A stretch of 51,301 bases of DNA from Apilactobacillus quenuiae (GTDB taxonomy: Bacteria > Bacillota > Bacilli > Lactobacillales > Lactobacillaceae), in the NCBI RefSeq assembly GCF_002994005.1, contig NZ_POSN01000006.1, positions 1 through 51,301 of the forward strand. Reading direction: 5' to 3'. Shown here piece by piece: positions 34,248 through 44,604 of this stretch (within the stretch, counting starts at the first letter, position 1; every line of letters begins with the position of its first letter). The notes under the pieces are model-generated. The model saw only the letters and a program-made list of their open reading frames with translations. It had not been told where the DNA came from and ran no database searches. The position numbers and the translations under genes were made by a program.

Positions 34248-34457
34248 ATGAAAAATACTATATTAAGTAAATCAATTGATAATCTAAGCATCAAGGACTT
34301 CTTTGATAATAGTAGGGAAATAGATATTTATTTGTTAACACAAAAGCTTTTAAATGAAACAGATAAAGATAAAATTAATGTTTACAAGGCTTTGTATAAT
34401 TTTGTTTTAGATCAAAGGCAATATGAAGTAATAAAACGAAATAAGTTTATAATATGA
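34248..34457 (+). CDS. Hypothetical protein (69 aa)
   Basis: It starts behind AAGAAGGAGT. Short, soluble, with mixed charge (NLSIKDFFDNSREIDIYLL). No family recognised. Follows the addiction pair by 96 bases and may be co-transcribed with it. Confidence 0.5.
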   Translation: MKNTILSKSIDNLSIKDFFDNSREIDIYLLTQKLLNETDKDKINVYKALYNFVLDQRQYEVIKRNKFII

Positions 34458-34539
34458 AATACAAATAAGAAATCACTTGTCTAGATAATTCGATAAAGTT
34501 TAGCAGTCATAAGCTTTAGCCAAAATAAAAACAATCATT

Positions 34540-34821
34540 CTAATTAGAATGATTGTTTTTATTTTGGTATTTAATGGGTTTATGATTATTAATAAACTCA
34601 GCAAAAATTTTTAAGAAGTCTTCAGTTTCTTTGACTGATAAATTATTAATATTAAAATATTTTTCAAGTAAAGCGCCTTTTTGAATTAAACGGCGCGAAC
34701 GAGCTTTACGCTCCTGCTGATTTTTATAATAGTTAGATTGTTTTAAAGCAAATTCTTCTTGTTTTACTTTTTTTTGAACTTTATCGCGTTGTTGTAATAA
34801 TCTTCTATAATGTTCGTTCAT
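34540..34821 (-). CDS. Mobilization accessory protein, relaxosome type
   Basis: A 93-residue basic protein with a coiled-coil start (QQRDKVQKKVKQEEFALKQ) and the motif RKARSRRLIQKGALLEKYF, which is shared by small accessory proteins next to MobA/MobL relaxases. It is divergent from the relaxase across the candidate oriT. Probably helps bind or bend oriT. Confidence 0.68.
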   Translation of the reverse strand: MNEHYRRLLQQRDKVQKKVKQEEFALKQSNYYKNQQERKARSRRLIQKGALLEKYFNINNLSVKETEDFLKIFAEFINNHKPIKYQNKNNHSN

Positions 34822-34844
34822 AAAATAAATTCCTAAATAAATAT

Positions 34845-35054
34845 TTAATTTTGTTGAAGGCTAGTATTAATAGACTGGCTTATTTTTTTTGCATAATTTT
34901 GAATCGAAACTTGATCTAATTCTATATATTTTAAACCTAGTTCTTTAATGATAGCATGCCCCAATCTTTGATCAATTTTTAATTTTTGTTCTTTAATCTC
35001 AGCATTCACTTTGACTAGTTTTTCTTGTTGCTTTGCTAAGCTGCCCCTTGTCAA
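34845..35054 (-). CDS. Mobilization accessory protein (69 aa)
   Basis: It begins TTG at 35054 (MTRGSLAKQQEKLVKVNAE), after AGAGGTG; the longer frame lacks a ribosome site. Helical, with coiled-coil character in the first half. It pairs with the gene after it (23-base gap) in the relaxase region, so a relaxosome role is likely but inferred. Confidence 0.6.
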   Translation of the reverse strand: MTRGSLAKQQEKLVKVNAEIKEQKLKIDQRLGHAIIKELGLKYIELDQVSIQNYAKKISQSINTSLQQN

Positions 35055-35199
35055 CGTAATCACCTCTTTTATGTAATTAATTATAATGGATAACCTTTTT
35101 AGTGGCATATCAAAGTAATTGTAGTCTATTTCATAGATCTTTGATGGTTAATCTGCAGTAGTAATAGTAGTCTAATGCTAACAAAATACTGATCATATT

Positions 35200-35300
35200 G
35201 CCGAACAGCGTGAGGTAAATGCGCATTTACACATCAAATAAATTGATGTTAACGCAAAAGCTAAGTACCTGTATTAGAAGTCGCCTTTGGCGACAAAAAT
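35200..35300. other. Candidate origin of transfer (oriT)
   Basis: Between the divergent accessory genes and the relaxase lie three hairpins: GTAAATGCGCATTTAC (35215-35230, perfect), CATCAA/TTGATG (35232-35248) and GTCGCC/GGCGAC (35280-35294). This is where MobA/MobL plasmids keep oriT. The nick site cannot be fixed by eye. Confidence 0.6.
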
Positions 35301-35343
35301 AAAACAAATTCAAATCATACAATTTAAAAAGAAGTGAATATAT

Positions 35344-37398
35344 TTGGCCATTTTCCATATGAGTTTTAACAATATTAGCGCAGGTAAAAAAAGAAGCGCA
35401 ATTGCCAGCGCCAGTTATCGTAGTGGTGAAAAACTATATGATGAACGAGAAGAAAGAAATTATTTTTATCCCCGCGATGTCAAACCAGAAACAATGATAT
35501 TAGTTCCCACAAATGCACCATCTTGGGCGAAAAATCGGGAAAGACTATGGAATGAAGTAGAACGTAAGGATAGGAAAGTTAATTCACGCTATGCAAAAGA
35601 ATTTAATATTGCACTGCCAATTGAATTAAAGAATAATGAGCAAAAAAAATTATTACAAGAATATGTTCAGGAAAATTTTGTAGATGAAGGTATGGTAGCG
35701 GATATTGCCATTCATCGAGAGCATATTCAAAATCCGCATGCACACGTTATGTTAACTAATCGTCCATTTAATCAGGATGGTACATGGGGATTAAAATGCA
35801 AAACACAATATGTTAAAGATGCAAAAGGCAGACAATTATACACTAAAAGTGGTTTCAAAAAGCAACGTAAAATTTGGCTGGTCGATTGGGATAAAAAAGA
35901 AAAAATAACTGAATGGCGTAGAAATTGGGCAATTAAAGTTAATCAGTTATTAGCACAAAAAGAATTACCTGACCGTATTAGTGAAAAGACGTTAATTGCA
36001 CAAGGAATTAATGAAGTAGCAATGAAACATGTGGGGGTAAATGGAAAACAACATGAAAGAAAAGCTTTTAACGAGCATGTTAAAAATTATCGAAAAATGC
36101 GAGCAAAAGCACATAATTTAGATACTAAAATTGGCAATTATGAACATTTTGAAGTGTTGAAAAAACAATTATCCTTTTCTGAGAAACACTTACTGAGTAA
36201 TTTAAGTCATGATTTGAAAATGTTTATTGATTTAGAGCATTTGGATGAAAAAAAACGAATGTTATTTAATTGGAAAAATAGTGTTCTGATTAAGAATGCA
36301 ATCGGAGAGGATATTACTGAACAATTATTAACTATTAGTGGACAAGAAGTTTCGTTAACAAAAGCTAATCAGCTCTTAAACCGAGTAGTTGATAGAACTG
36401 TAAGAAAATTATATCCACAAATTAGTTTTACGAATATTAATCAAGCAGAACGACGGGAACTAATAAAGGAAACCAATAGTGAACAAACGATTTTTAAAGG
36501 AGAAGAACTAACGGAGCGTATAGTTTTAATTCGTGAATCTTTAATTCATCGAAAATTGTTAACGTTTACCAAACGCCCATATGTATGTTGGCAATTTTTA
36601 AAATCACAGGAGAAAAGTAGTAAAGAAAAATTAAGTAAGCTTTTAGCACACCATGGACAAACTTTGGAAGACTTACAACCACTAATCCGAGGATTCTTAA
36701 AACAATATACGACAAAAGAACAGACAATCATTTCTAATGAAGTAAAAAATTTACGTACTATTAATGAAATGAAAAAGGTCATTAGAGCACAATATGATGG
36801 TGTAATTAAGGCAACTTTTCCACAAGGAGAGCTCGATGCGTTAAATATGGAAGAAAAAGAAAAACTATATACAGTAATTTTTTACTATAATCCGCATTTG
36901 AAAATTTTGCCGCTACAACAAGCTATCGATTTTAAACAACAATCTCCAGTAATGTTTAGTATCAAAGAACATAAACAAGGACTTAATTATTTATTGGGAA
37001 AAGGTTCCTTAGCCAGTATTGAAAATGATCATTTAAAGCATGTTTTGCAACATGAAAGTACTAGCCAATTATTTTTAGGTGAATGTCGAGAAGACCCACA
37101 GCTTGACCAATATAAAGTTGATAGATTGTGTAAACAGTTAGCAAAAAATCTTCAAAATAATGAACAATACCGTAAGCAACAACTACATGCTTATCAACCC
37201 TTAAATTATCAAGAAGTAATTCCACGTCATTATCTAAATATAGTTTTAACCGCAACCTTAATAGAAATTGTTTATGCACATGATCATTTAACTCAGCAAC
37301 AAGCCTATAAGCAAAATAATAATGAATGGGAAATGACAAAAAAGCAACGCAAACATCAAATCAAAAATTATCATGGCCATCGTGGCTCACATCTCTGA
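35344..37398 (+). CDS. mobA: MobA/MobL-family conjugative relaxase
   Basis: A 684-residue relaxase. The N-terminal [16 protein letters not shown] carries the nicking tyrosine region, and [19 protein letters not shown] supplies the metal-binding HUH histidines. It should nick oriT and stay bound to the transferred strand. The long C-terminal part (after about residue 270) is helical and not a recognisable primase or helicase. Starts at TTG 35344. First gene of the transfer block; the trs genes follow in the same direction. Confidence 0.9.
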   Translation: MAIFHMSFNNISAGKKRSAIASASYRSGEKLYDEREERNYFYPRDVKPETMILVPTNAPSWAKNRERLWNEVERKDRKVNSRYAKEFNIALPIELKNNEQKKLLQEYVQENFVDEGMVADIAIHREHIQNPHAHVMLTNRPFNQDGTWGLKCKTQYVKDAKGRQLYTKSGFKKQRKIWLVDWDKKEKITEWRRNWAIKVNQLLAQKELPDRISEKTLIAQGINEVAMKHVGVNGKQHERKAFNEHVKNYRKMRAKAHNLDTKIGNYEHFEVLKKQLSFSEKHLLSNLSHDLKMFIDLEHLDEKKRMLFNWKNSVLIKNAIGEDITEQLLTISGQEVSLTKANQLLNRVVDRTVRKLYPQISFTNINQAERRELIKETNSEQTIFKGEELTERIVLIRESLIHRKLLTFTKRPYVCWQFLKSQEKSSKEKLSKLLAHHGQTLEDLQPLIRGFLKQYTTKEQTIISNEVKNLRTINEMKKVIRAQYDGVIKATFPQGELDALNMEEKEKLYTVIFYYNPHLKILPLQQAIDFKQQSPVMFSIKEHKQGLNYLLGKGSLASIENDHLKHVLQHESTSQLFLGECREDPQLDQYKVDRLCKQLAKNLQNNEQYRKQQLHAYQPLNYQEVIPRHYLNIVLTATLIEIVYAHDHLTQQQAYKQNNNEWEMTKKQRKHQIKNYHGHRGSHL

Positions 37399-37432
37399 AC
37401 TTTAGGTAATTTGAAAGGAGGTGAAAAGAGAT

Positions 37433-38047
37433 ATGCAAGTTGAAAAATGGCAGGATATTAAAGACAAGTTAGTCATTAATCGAGACAGAGCAATCATCGT
37501 TCGTAATGATAAAGAATTATTAAATAAAGATATAGTTAGACAACGATTACAGCATGAAGGTAAACCTATTGTTCAGGTACGACGAATATTGTTACGTGAT
37601 ACTTTAAAAAAACAAGTTAAAGTTACTCCGTTAGCGATACGAGGATGGTTTAATCAGCATAATGAAAATGATAATGCACATAAGGTTATTCAATTAATAA
37701 GTGACAAACCCACACATCAATTTAAGCAGATTAATAATCAGCTCATGTTTTTTGGGGAAAGCTTTTTAGAGGGATTTTTAAGTTTCTATGGGTTACAAGT
37801 TGATAATGCAGTAAAACGATATGAACGTCAATTACATGTATTAGAAACACAAGAACTAGGTCATAACGCTAAAAATTATTATTTAGCAACTAGTCAACGA
37901 GGAAAATTGAAGATAGCAACAGAACGATTCGAGAATAAGCAGGTAGCTCAAACACAGTTAGACAAATTCTTTAAGCGATACTATGGATCAACCAAAGAAT
38001 CGCAATTGGAACAATTATCACAACCAAATGATGATAAGGAGCAATAA
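37433..38047 (+). CDS. Conjugation-region protein, TrsA-like position
   Basis: A 204-residue soluble, basic protein between the relaxase and the pilin-like gene. ATG 37433 follows AAAGGAGG. It contains segments such as VIQLISDKPTHQFKQINNQ and FFGESFLEGFLSFYGLQ. Position suggests a transfer accessory protein, but I cannot name the family. Confidence 0.6.
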   Translation: MQVEKWQDIKDKLVINRDRAIIVRNDKELLNKDIVRQRLQHEGKPIVQVRRILLRDTLKKQVKVTPLAIRGWFNQHNENDNAHKVIQLISDKPTHQFKQINNQLMFFGESFLEGFLSFYGLQVDNAVKRYERQLHVLETQELGHNAKNYYLATSQRGKLKIATERFENKQVAQTQLDKFFKRYYGSTKESQLEQLSQPNDDKEQ

Positions 38048-38049
38048 AG

Positions 38050-38388
38050 ATGAAAAAACAGCAAAAGTTAAAAATAGTGTTAACGACGTTTGGCGCGACA
38101 ATATACTTATTCTTAATGAATAATCAATTGGTATTGGCCGCGGATGGCGGACAAATTAAAGGGAAATTAACGCAAGCTGGAAAAACAATACAAGGTATTT
38201 TAACTGGGTTGGTTGTGTTAGTTGGGATTTGTGTAGCTTTGTTTATCATTATTAAAAGGATGCCAGATGCTGATGATCCACGTGAAAAAGCAGAAGTTTA
38301 TCATGCAATTGGTCGAGTAGCTGGTTTAATAGCATTAGCAGCAGCTGTAATTTGGTTATTACCATGGGTATACTCACTATTTACTTAA
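38050..38388 (+). CDS. VirB2/CagC-like small T4SS membrane protein
   Basis: A 112-residue protein with a signal-like N-terminal helix (VLTTFGATIYLFLMNNQLVLA), a short loop, then two helices (ILTGLVVLVGICVALFIII; GLIALAAAVIWLLPWVY). This is the layout of TrbC/VirB2 pilin-type proteins of Gram-positive type IV systems. Follows the preceding gene by 2 bases. Confidence 0.7.
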   Translation: MKKQQKLKIVLTTFGATIYLFLMNNQLVLAADGGQIKGKLTQAGKTIQGILTGLVVLVGICVALFIIIKRMPDADDPREKAEVYHAIGRVAGLIALAAAVIWLLPWVYSLFT

Positions 38389-38424
38389 AAATATTATGTA
38401 AATAGTCGAAAGGAAGTAATTAGC

Positions 38425-38787
38425 ATGTTAAAGAAGGGCAAAGAGTTTATCTTTCCAGAAAATGTTAATAAAGATTATGGTATTTGGAAAGACTATACGC
38501 TAAGGGATATTGGCTACATTGTTTTAGTGCTTTTAATTGGACTGATATTCATTTTAATGCCTCCATATGGGATTGTGTTTATGTTAATGAAAATCATTTT
38601 GCTGATGCTTTTGATGACTGTAACAATGGCAGTCTTAACTATTCGTCCGGTGGCCAGCCGTAAAAATATTAAAGTTCGTGAAGTGTGGTTGATTCAAAGA
38701 AAATATGCAAAGAGACAAAAATTATTTTATTTAAAACCACAGAAAGAGGTGGACATACATGCATCTAAAACAATTTATCATGGGTAA
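38425..38787 (+). CDS. trsC: TrsC-like conjugation membrane protein
   Basis: A 120-residue protein with two central helices (DIGYIVLVLLIGLIFILM; FMLMKIILLMLLMTVTMAV) and a basic tail (REVWLIQRKYAKRQK), like VirB3/TrsC proteins. Its end overlaps trsD by 29 bases in another frame. Confidence 0.68.
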   Translation: MLKKGKEFIFPENVNKDYGIWKDYTLRDIGYIVLVLLIGLIFILMPPYGIVFMLMKIILLMLLMTVTMAVLTIRPVASRKNIKVREVWLIQRKYAKRQKLFYLKPQKEVDIHASKTIYHG

Positions 38788-39433
38788 ATCCAAAAAGCAG
38801 TTGAAAGTGGATAAATTAAATTGGGATTATCAGCCACCTAGAATTAATCATGGCCGACAAACTTTGGATGAAATGAGTTTAATTGTTGGCATGTATGGAA
38901 ATTATGAAGTCACCAAAACTGGCAATTTAATTGGCATATTAGGAATAAGTGGAATTAATTTAGACTTATTAAATGAGATGGAACAACAGGATGTATTTGA
39001 AGATTATGGGGCATTCTTAATGAGTACATTAGGAGAAGGGGTTAATGACACTTTACAATTCATTGAGCTTACGATACCAGTTAATATGAATGACTATTTG
39101 TCCGGACTAAAGAAAAGGTATCTAGTATTAAAAAACAAGCATCCTAAGCAAATTTTTAAAATTAGATTATTGGCCAGCTATTTAGATCACTTTACGGAGG
39201 TACAAAACGCAAAACACATGACTACCAAGCAACATCTATTAATAGTAAAAGTGCCTATCAAAAATAAAGAAGTGACCAATTTAAAACTAGCTGTGAACCA
39301 TTTAGATGAAAAAATTGCTCAAGTAAAACGTGATATTGAAAATGCCCTAACAGATTTTAATGTAACCGCCACATTATTAACTAGTCAGGTGGTACAGAAT
39401 ATTTTAAAAAATTTAATTAATTTTACGGGATAG
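38759..39433 (+). CDS. trsD: TrsD-like conjugation protein
   Basis: A 224-residue soluble protein. Length and place directly before the VirB4 ATPase match TrsD of the pSK41/pGO1 systems. Segments INHGRQTLDEMSLIVGMYGNYEV and FEDYGAFLMSTLGEG are visible. ATG 38759 follows AAAGAGGTGG. Probably partners TrsE at the inner membrane (inferred from the family). Confidence 0.75.
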   Translation: MHLKQFIMGKSKKQLKVDKLNWDYQPPRINHGRQTLDEMSLIVGMYGNYEVTKTGNLIGILGISGINLDLLNEMEQQDVFEDYGAFLMSTLGEGVNDTLQFIELTIPVNMNDYLSGLKKRYLVLKNKHPKQIFKIRLLASYLDHFTEVQNAKHMTTKQHLLIVKVPIKNKEVTNLKLAVNHLDEKIAQVKRDIENALTDFNVTATLLTSQVVQNILKNLINFTG

Positions 39434-39442
39434 GAGTGGCCG

Positions 39443-41434
39443 ATGAAAACAGTCAATAAATTGCTAGAATTGTTTATGCCACCTAAAAAATTAATGAATG
39501 AAGATTCGCCAAAAATTAATAATTTCATGTCTGTGATTGATTGTGACAGTGTTCATTCATTATTTCCTTTTTCTTTTGAACAATATCCTACGTATGTTCA
39601 ATCTGGTGAGAATTTTATTCGAGTGATTGCAATTGCTGATTATCCAAAGCGAGTTTATGGCAATTGGTTATCTGAATTAAAACGTAAGAAAGGCGTTATC
39701 GATATTATCCAATATATCGATAGCGCCAGTAACAATAGTATGGTTAATTATTACAAAAAGACCATTCAAAATAAAGAAGCCCAAAAGTCAAATACATTTG
39801 ACCCTTATAAACGTAAAATACTGCAAAAATATATTGACTCCGCGAATATGCAATTAGATAAATATTTAGACAATTCGACTACCTTCGTATATCAACATAT
39901 GTTGATATATTTACGCACTACTAGCCTAGAAACTTTGAATGATTTAACTGAGAATGTAAAAAATACGCTCATCAAATTACAAATGAAACCATTAGTACCA
40001 GTTAAAGCGACTTATCAAAGCTTTTGGTCTGCCATGCCTATTAATGAGAATCTCATGCACGATTATACCTACAAAGAAAGCAACACTGAAGTTGCTAGTA
40101 GCATGATTCCATTTGATGATGCTGAAATTTTAGATTTAAAGCCACATAGTGATATTGAAGGAATAAATATCGATACTAATTCATTAATTGCAATCGATAT
40201 GCTAGACCGTAATAAAACGTTAAACCAAAATCAAGTGATTATTGGAACCTCCGGGGTTGGTAAAACTACTTATATGATTCAAAAGATTTTACGCTATGCA
40301 GTGCAAGATTATTTGATTTACATTATTGACCCAGAAAATGAATACACTAATATCGTAGAAAACTTAGATGGAGTGGTTTTACATCTAACCGCGAATGCAA
40401 AATATAAGATTAATCCCTTGCAAATATTCTCTGAAGAAATTTTAAGTTCTAATGAAGCAGTGACTGATTTAAATCTATTAACTAAAGATAAAATTCAACG
40501 CTTAAAGAGCTTTTTTGAGGTAATTAAAGAGGGTATTAGTCAAGTTGAGTTGGCCATTTTAGATGATGTTGTAAAGCAAGCATATGTTAATAGTGGTATT
40601 TTGAAATATAAAAATTTGCACCAAATTGAAAATAATCAGTGGCCGACACTTGCTAACGTTTATGATGAATTAAGTAAATTGAAAATTAGTGACATTGATA
40701 GGTTTAATCGAGTAAAAGACTTTTACTACATTTTAAGTAGTTATGTGCATGGATCTAATAGTCTATTTAACGGCACGACTAATGTTAAGTTAACCGGAAA
40801 CAAAATCATTTCATTTGATTTAAAACCATTACAAAGCGAGCAAGAAGTTCAATCAGCAGCTTATTTAAATATTTTTCAATATTTATGGGACGAGATTACA
40901 AAAAATCATCGAACTAGAAAAAAATTATTTGTAGATGAATTTCATTTCTTAACCTTAAATCAAGGTGCTGCTACTTTCTTTCATCAAGCTTATAAAAGAT
41001 TTAGAAAATATAACGCCGGTGCAATTGCTGGAACGCAACAAATTCAAGATGTAATTGAAGGGACTACAAAAACTGGACAAAATATTGGCGAAGCAATTAT
41101 TGGCAATTCCTATACTAAAATATTTTTTGGCCTAGATGGAAAAGGAGTCAATGATGTTATTACAAAATTACGTATGACTTTTTCTGATAAGGAAAAGAAA
41201 TTATTAGAACGTCGACGCCAAGGCGAAGCGTTAATTATATATGGGAGTCAACGAGCTTTTATGCGCGTTGAATTAACAGAAGAAGAGTTAAGAATCGTTG
41301 ATACAAAAGCGTATTGTGCTAAATATAATCGCCCTGATAGTAAACAACCAGATTACACGAAAAGAATAGTGCTGATGCCAAGTGACATTGCCGACCTAAC
41401 CCCTACTAAAAAAGAGGAGGGCGAAGATGAGTAA
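39443..41434 (+). CDS. trsE: TrsE/VirB4-type conjugation ATPase
   Basis: A 663-residue ATPase with Walker A IIGTSGVGKTTYM, YIIDPENEY, Walker B KLFVDEFHFL and AGTQQIQDVIEGT in the expected order. It powers assembly or transport in the type IV system. It starts after TAGGAGTGG and overlaps trsF by 8 bases. Confidence 0.92.
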   Translation: MKTVNKLLELFMPPKKLMNEDSPKINNFMSVIDCDSVHSLFPFSFEQYPTYVQSGENFIRVIAIADYPKRVYGNWLSELKRKKGVIDIIQYIDSASNNSMVNYYKKTIQNKEAQKSNTFDPYKRKILQKYIDSANMQLDKYLDNSTTFVYQHMLIYLRTTSLETLNDLTENVKNTLIKLQMKPLVPVKATYQSFWSAMPINENLMHDYTYKESNTEVASSMIPFDDAEILDLKPHSDIEGINIDTNSLIAIDMLDRNKTLNQNQVIIGTSGVGKTTYMIQKILRYAVQDYLIYIIDPENEYTNIVENLDGVVLHLTANAKYKINPLQIFSEEILSSNEAVTDLNLLTKDKIQRLKSFFEVIKEGISQVELAILDDVVKQAYVNSGILKYKNLHQIENNQWPTLANVYDELSKLKISDIDRFNRVKDFYYILSSYVHGSNSLFNGTTNVKLTGNKIISFDLKPLQSEQEVQSAAYLNIFQYLWDEITKNHRTRKKLFVDEFHFLTLNQGAATFFHQAYKRFRKYNAGAIAGTQQIQDVIEGTTKTGQNIGEAIIGNSYTKIFFGLDGKGVNDVITKLRMTFSDKEKKLLERRRQGEALIIYGSQRAFMRVELTEEELRIVDTKAYCAKYNRPDSKQPDYTKRIVLMPSDIADLTPTKKEEGEDE

Positions 41435-42836
41435 ACGACCATTTAATCTACTTAATATTGAAGTGGGCACATTTGAACAACAATATAATCAACTAGTGTT
41501 AACAGTTGACCGCAAACAATTTAACTATAATGCAATTAAAGAACTAAATGTATTGAAGACGGTAAAACCTAATTTTTTAAAGTTAATTAATCTAGTTGAA
41601 CAGGAAAAGTATGTCATTTTAACTTATGAATTACCTAATAATGTAAGAACCCTTAAAGAATTGCCCAAAGAAAATGCGGTTATTCGAGCGACAATTGGAA
41701 AAACAATTATTGCCCAGTTAATTAGCGAGGTCCAGACAATAGAACGCGTATCATTGAATCCAGCCAATATTTGGTATTATCCTATGTGCCACGTTTGGTA
41801 TGCTTATCGCGCCAATGCATTAATGCCCTATGATGATAATCATACGATCTTAAGACAATATCAAGCATTGATATTGTTTTGCTTGACAGGGATACCATAT
41901 GAACGATTATTAGATGACTTGAGTATTGCATTAGGTAATCATCAGGATGCACTATTAAATACAATTATTTCTGTTAATTCTCTAAAAAAATTGCAGTTAG
42001 TTGTAAATGAAATAGAAGATTTTGTAAGTTATCAAACTTTGCAAAATCTTGAAAAGAAACAGCGACAAGTAAAAAAGAAGCATAAATATTGGATTGGAAG
42101 TATGGCCGTGCTCACTCTACTCATAATAGGGGGAGCGCATAAGCAAGCTGAACAAAAATACAACAACCGATATAAACAAATGAAAATTAAAGTTAAGAAT
42201 TTGAAATACTATGATGAAATTCAAAACGATTTGAAAAATCATTATTGGCATGATGCCAAAGTAATGATGGACAAGGCTGGATATAATGATGATAAACAAT
42301 GTCAGATGTTTTTAAAAGTTCATCAATACCAACAGTCCTTAAATATTAACCCCTCGCAATTAAATAAGATTGTTAATTTAGCATATAAAAATGATGATAG
42401 GAAAAGTATATTAGATTTAGAATTACCATTTAAAGTTTCTGATCGGCTAAAAGATAATTTAAAACTTGAGAAGGCGATTATTAAATATGATACAGATGCG
42501 ATGAGTAAGCAATTGCCTTTTGTTGTCAACGTCGACACAATGCTGAGAATGGGAGAAGCATATTTGAAGCATAAAGATTATCAAGATGCAACTAATATAC
42601 AACGTAAACTAGTAAGTATTGATAACCATAAGGCTCAATATCTAAAAGCCTTACAAAATGAAAATGCAACTTTTAATACTGTAAAACGAGCAGAAAATAA
42701 GCTCATGCAAGCCCAACATCTAGATGGTAAAAAGCATACAAACAAAAAAGATAAAGTAAAAGACGCCCAAGCTAATTTAGCTAGTGCCAAAAAGGATTTA
42801 AAAACTCTCCAGTCGCAGATAAAAGCAGGGGATTAG
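41427..42836 (+). CDS. trsF: TrsF-like protein with EssB/YukC resemblance
   Basis: A 469-residue protein with a large N-terminal cytoplasmic domain (pseudokinase-like wording: YVILTYELPNNVRTLKELPK), one membrane helix (YWIGSMAVLTLLIIGGA) and an outer helical domain with a charged C-terminus. This layout matches YukC/EssB of type VII secretion, and TrsF proteins share it. It probably forms part of the channel or its anchor. Starts 8 bases inside trsE. Confidence 0.75.
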   Translation: MSKRPFNLLNIEVGTFEQQYNQLVLTVDRKQFNYNAIKELNVLKTVKPNFLKLINLVEQEKYVILTYELPNNVRTLKELPKENAVIRATIGKTIIAQLISEVQTIERVSLNPANIWYYPMCHVWYAYRANALMPYDDNHTILRQYQALILFCLTGIPYERLLDDLSIALGNHQDALLNTIISVNSLKKLQLVVNEIEDFVSYQTLQNLEKKQRQVKKKHKYWIGSMAVLTLLIIGGAHKQAEQKYNNRYKQMKIKVKNLKYYDEIQNDLKNHYWHDAKVMMDKAGYNDDKQCQMFLKVHQYQQSLNINPSQLNKIVNLAYKNDDRKSILDLELPFKVSDRLKDNLKLEKAIIKYDTDAMSKQLPFVVNVDTMLRMGEAYLKHKDYQDATNIQRKLVSIDNHKAQYLKALQNENATFNTVKRAENKLMQAQHLDGKKHTNKKDKVKDAQANLASAKKDLKTLQSQIKAGD

Positions 42837-43985
42837 ATGCAATTAATATTGCTAAAATATCAAAGACAAAAATGGAAATTAATTATTTATGTTTTAATTG
42901 CAATGATTTTATTAATAGTTTTGATTATCGCCGCTTTATTCAGCCAACTGAATCAAAGTAATTGTAATCATAGTACGTCACAGGTTCAATTAAATAGTAA
43001 AGACATGTCAACCAATGCAAAGAATATTTATAAGCATTGGAAAAAGCAATATGGAGCTACACCGCAAGCAACAGCAGGAATATTAGGGGCATTACAACTA
43101 GAAAGCAATTTAAATCCTAAAGCAATTAATAGCAACTCTGGAGCTATAGGCTTAGCTCAGTGGTTAGCTGATAGGAAAATAAAATTAGGACGCTTAGCAC
43201 AACAAGAAAATAAAGATATAACCAACTTAGGACTACAACTACAATATTTAGATCAAGAACTGAAAGGTGCATACCATAGTAATCAAGCAATTTTCAAGTA
43301 TACCAGTGTGCATGCAGCCACCAAAGCTTGGATTATGAACTTTGAAGGCTTATCTAAAAATCCAGAACAATGGTATTTAAATAAACGTAATAGTTACGCA
43401 GATCATTGGTATGCAATCATTGGTACTAATGATCCATTCGCGGGTAATGAAATGAATGATGCTAGTCAGACAATTAAGCAATTAGATTGTGCGAATACCA
43501 ATTATGAATATTCAAGTAGAGCAATTGTGCGAATGGCAAAAAGTATGAAAGGTTACTTTTATTATAAGCAAAGCCATCCAAGTAATGATTTAGGAAATAA
43601 CTTGAAAAAACCAAATAAAAATGGTGGCACTGATTGTTCTGGATTTGTATGGCTAGTTTTAAATAGTGCAGGTTACAAAGTTCCAGTCCGTATGAACTGG
43701 TTTACTGGAACTATGGAACAAGATGCTAAGAGACAGCAACGTTGGTTAAGAGTAATTAATAAACATGATGCAAAAGCAGGGGACGTTGTCATTGTTAATC
43801 AAGGTACTGGAATATCAAATGATGGCCATACAGCTTTGTTGTTAAGCAAATGGAAAGGTAAAGATACAAAAATTATTGAGGAAGGGGGTATAGATGACAG
43901 AGTAAACGAGAGTACTTTTGGTGAAGCATTTTTAGACCTATTAGATGCTGGAAATATAACCCTTGCGCGTCCCAATAAGAATTAG
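42837..43985 (+). CDS. trsG: TrsG cell-wall hydrolase (lysozyme-like plus NlpC/P60)
   Basis: A 382-residue protein with an N-terminal anchor helix (LIIYVLIAMILLIVLIIAAL). A tail-lysozyme-like domain follows (GILGALQLESNLNPKAIN, with Glu in ALQLES). Then an NlpC/P60-type peptidase has Cys in GGTDCSGFVW and His in NDGHTALLLS. It opens the peptidoglycan for the transfer channel, like VirB1-type and PcsB-type proteins. The ATG directly follows the trsF stop codon. Confidence 0.88.
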   Translation: MQLILLKYQRQKWKLIIYVLIAMILLIVLIIAALFSQLNQSNCNHSTSQVQLNSKDMSTNAKNIYKHWKKQYGATPQATAGILGALQLESNLNPKAINSNSGAIGLAQWLADRKIKLGRLAQQENKDITNLGLQLQYLDQELKGAYHSNQAIFKYTSVHAATKAWIMNFEGLSKNPEQWYLNKRNSYADHWYAIIGTNDPFAGNEMNDASQTIKQLDCANTNYEYSSRAIVRMAKSMKGYFYYKQSHPSNDLGNNLKKPNKNGGTDCSGFVWLVLNSAGYKVPVRMNWFTGTMEQDAKRQQRWLRVINKHDAKAGDVVIVNQGTGISNDGHTALLLSKWKGKDTKIIEEGGIDDRVNESTFGEAFLDLLDAGNITLARPNKN

Positions 43986-43998
43986 GAAGGATATATGA

Positions 43999-44604
43999 AT
44001 GAAACGTGTAAAGACATTAGTGATTATAGTATTGCTATGTTCTCTCGGCATGAATGTATATCAAGGAAAGGATTTTTCGCATATACAACAACAAAAGCAC
44101 CGGATAAAAATGCAACAAGTTATGGCGACAAGTCAATTAAAGCAAATCAAAAACGATAATGAAAATATCAAACATCAGCTGGCTCGGCAAAAAATCCAAC
44201 TCAATAATAAAGGTAAAAGTGTTAATGAGTTGAATTTTAATAACAAAATCAGAAGATTTATAAATGTGATGAATACATTTGATCCTAATACCTATCGTTA
44301 TCGTAAAAATGCCGTACGAAATCTTATTTCACCAAAATTATATAAACAGTATTTTGATCATAAACTGACTTATGGAGATAGTAATGAAGTTTCTTCACGA
44401 TTGAAGCGATTAAATCTGTATACACAAAGTAAACAAGGAACAAAGATGAAAGGTTTAGCGGTAGTTAATGCTGAAAGTAAAAGTAATCATAATCCATGGG
44501 AAAAGAATACTTTTATCTATCAAATTACTTTTAATACTGCTACTAATAAAATTGAATTTGTGCAAAATCTTGGCAGCAGTTTTAAAGCAAGTGATGTGCA
44601 ATGA
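43999..44604 (+). CDS. Conjugation-region anchored protein (TrsH position)
   Basis: A 201-residue protein with one N-terminal helix, then a coiled-coil stretch (QQQKHRIKMQQVMATSQLKQ) and an outer domain of VirB8/TcpC-like size (VRNLISPKLYKQYFDH...NPWEKNTFIYQITFN). Starts after AGGAAGG. The fold is inferred. The last four bases overlap the thioredoxin-like gene. Confidence 0.62.
   Translation: MKRVKTLVIIVLLCSLGMNVYQGKDFSHIQQQKHRIKMQQVMATSQLKQIKNDNENIKHQLARQKIQLNNKGKSVNELNFNNKIRRFINVMNTFDPNTYRYRKNAVRNLISPKLYKQYFDHKLTYGDSNEVSSRLKRLNLYTQSKQGTKMKGLAVVNAESKSNHNPWEKNTFIYQITFNTATNKIEFVQNLGSSFKASDVQ

Noticed and set aside
37061-37339. Minus-strand frame within the relaxase gene
   Set aside because: It is antisense to a well-supported relaxase, with no ribosome site.
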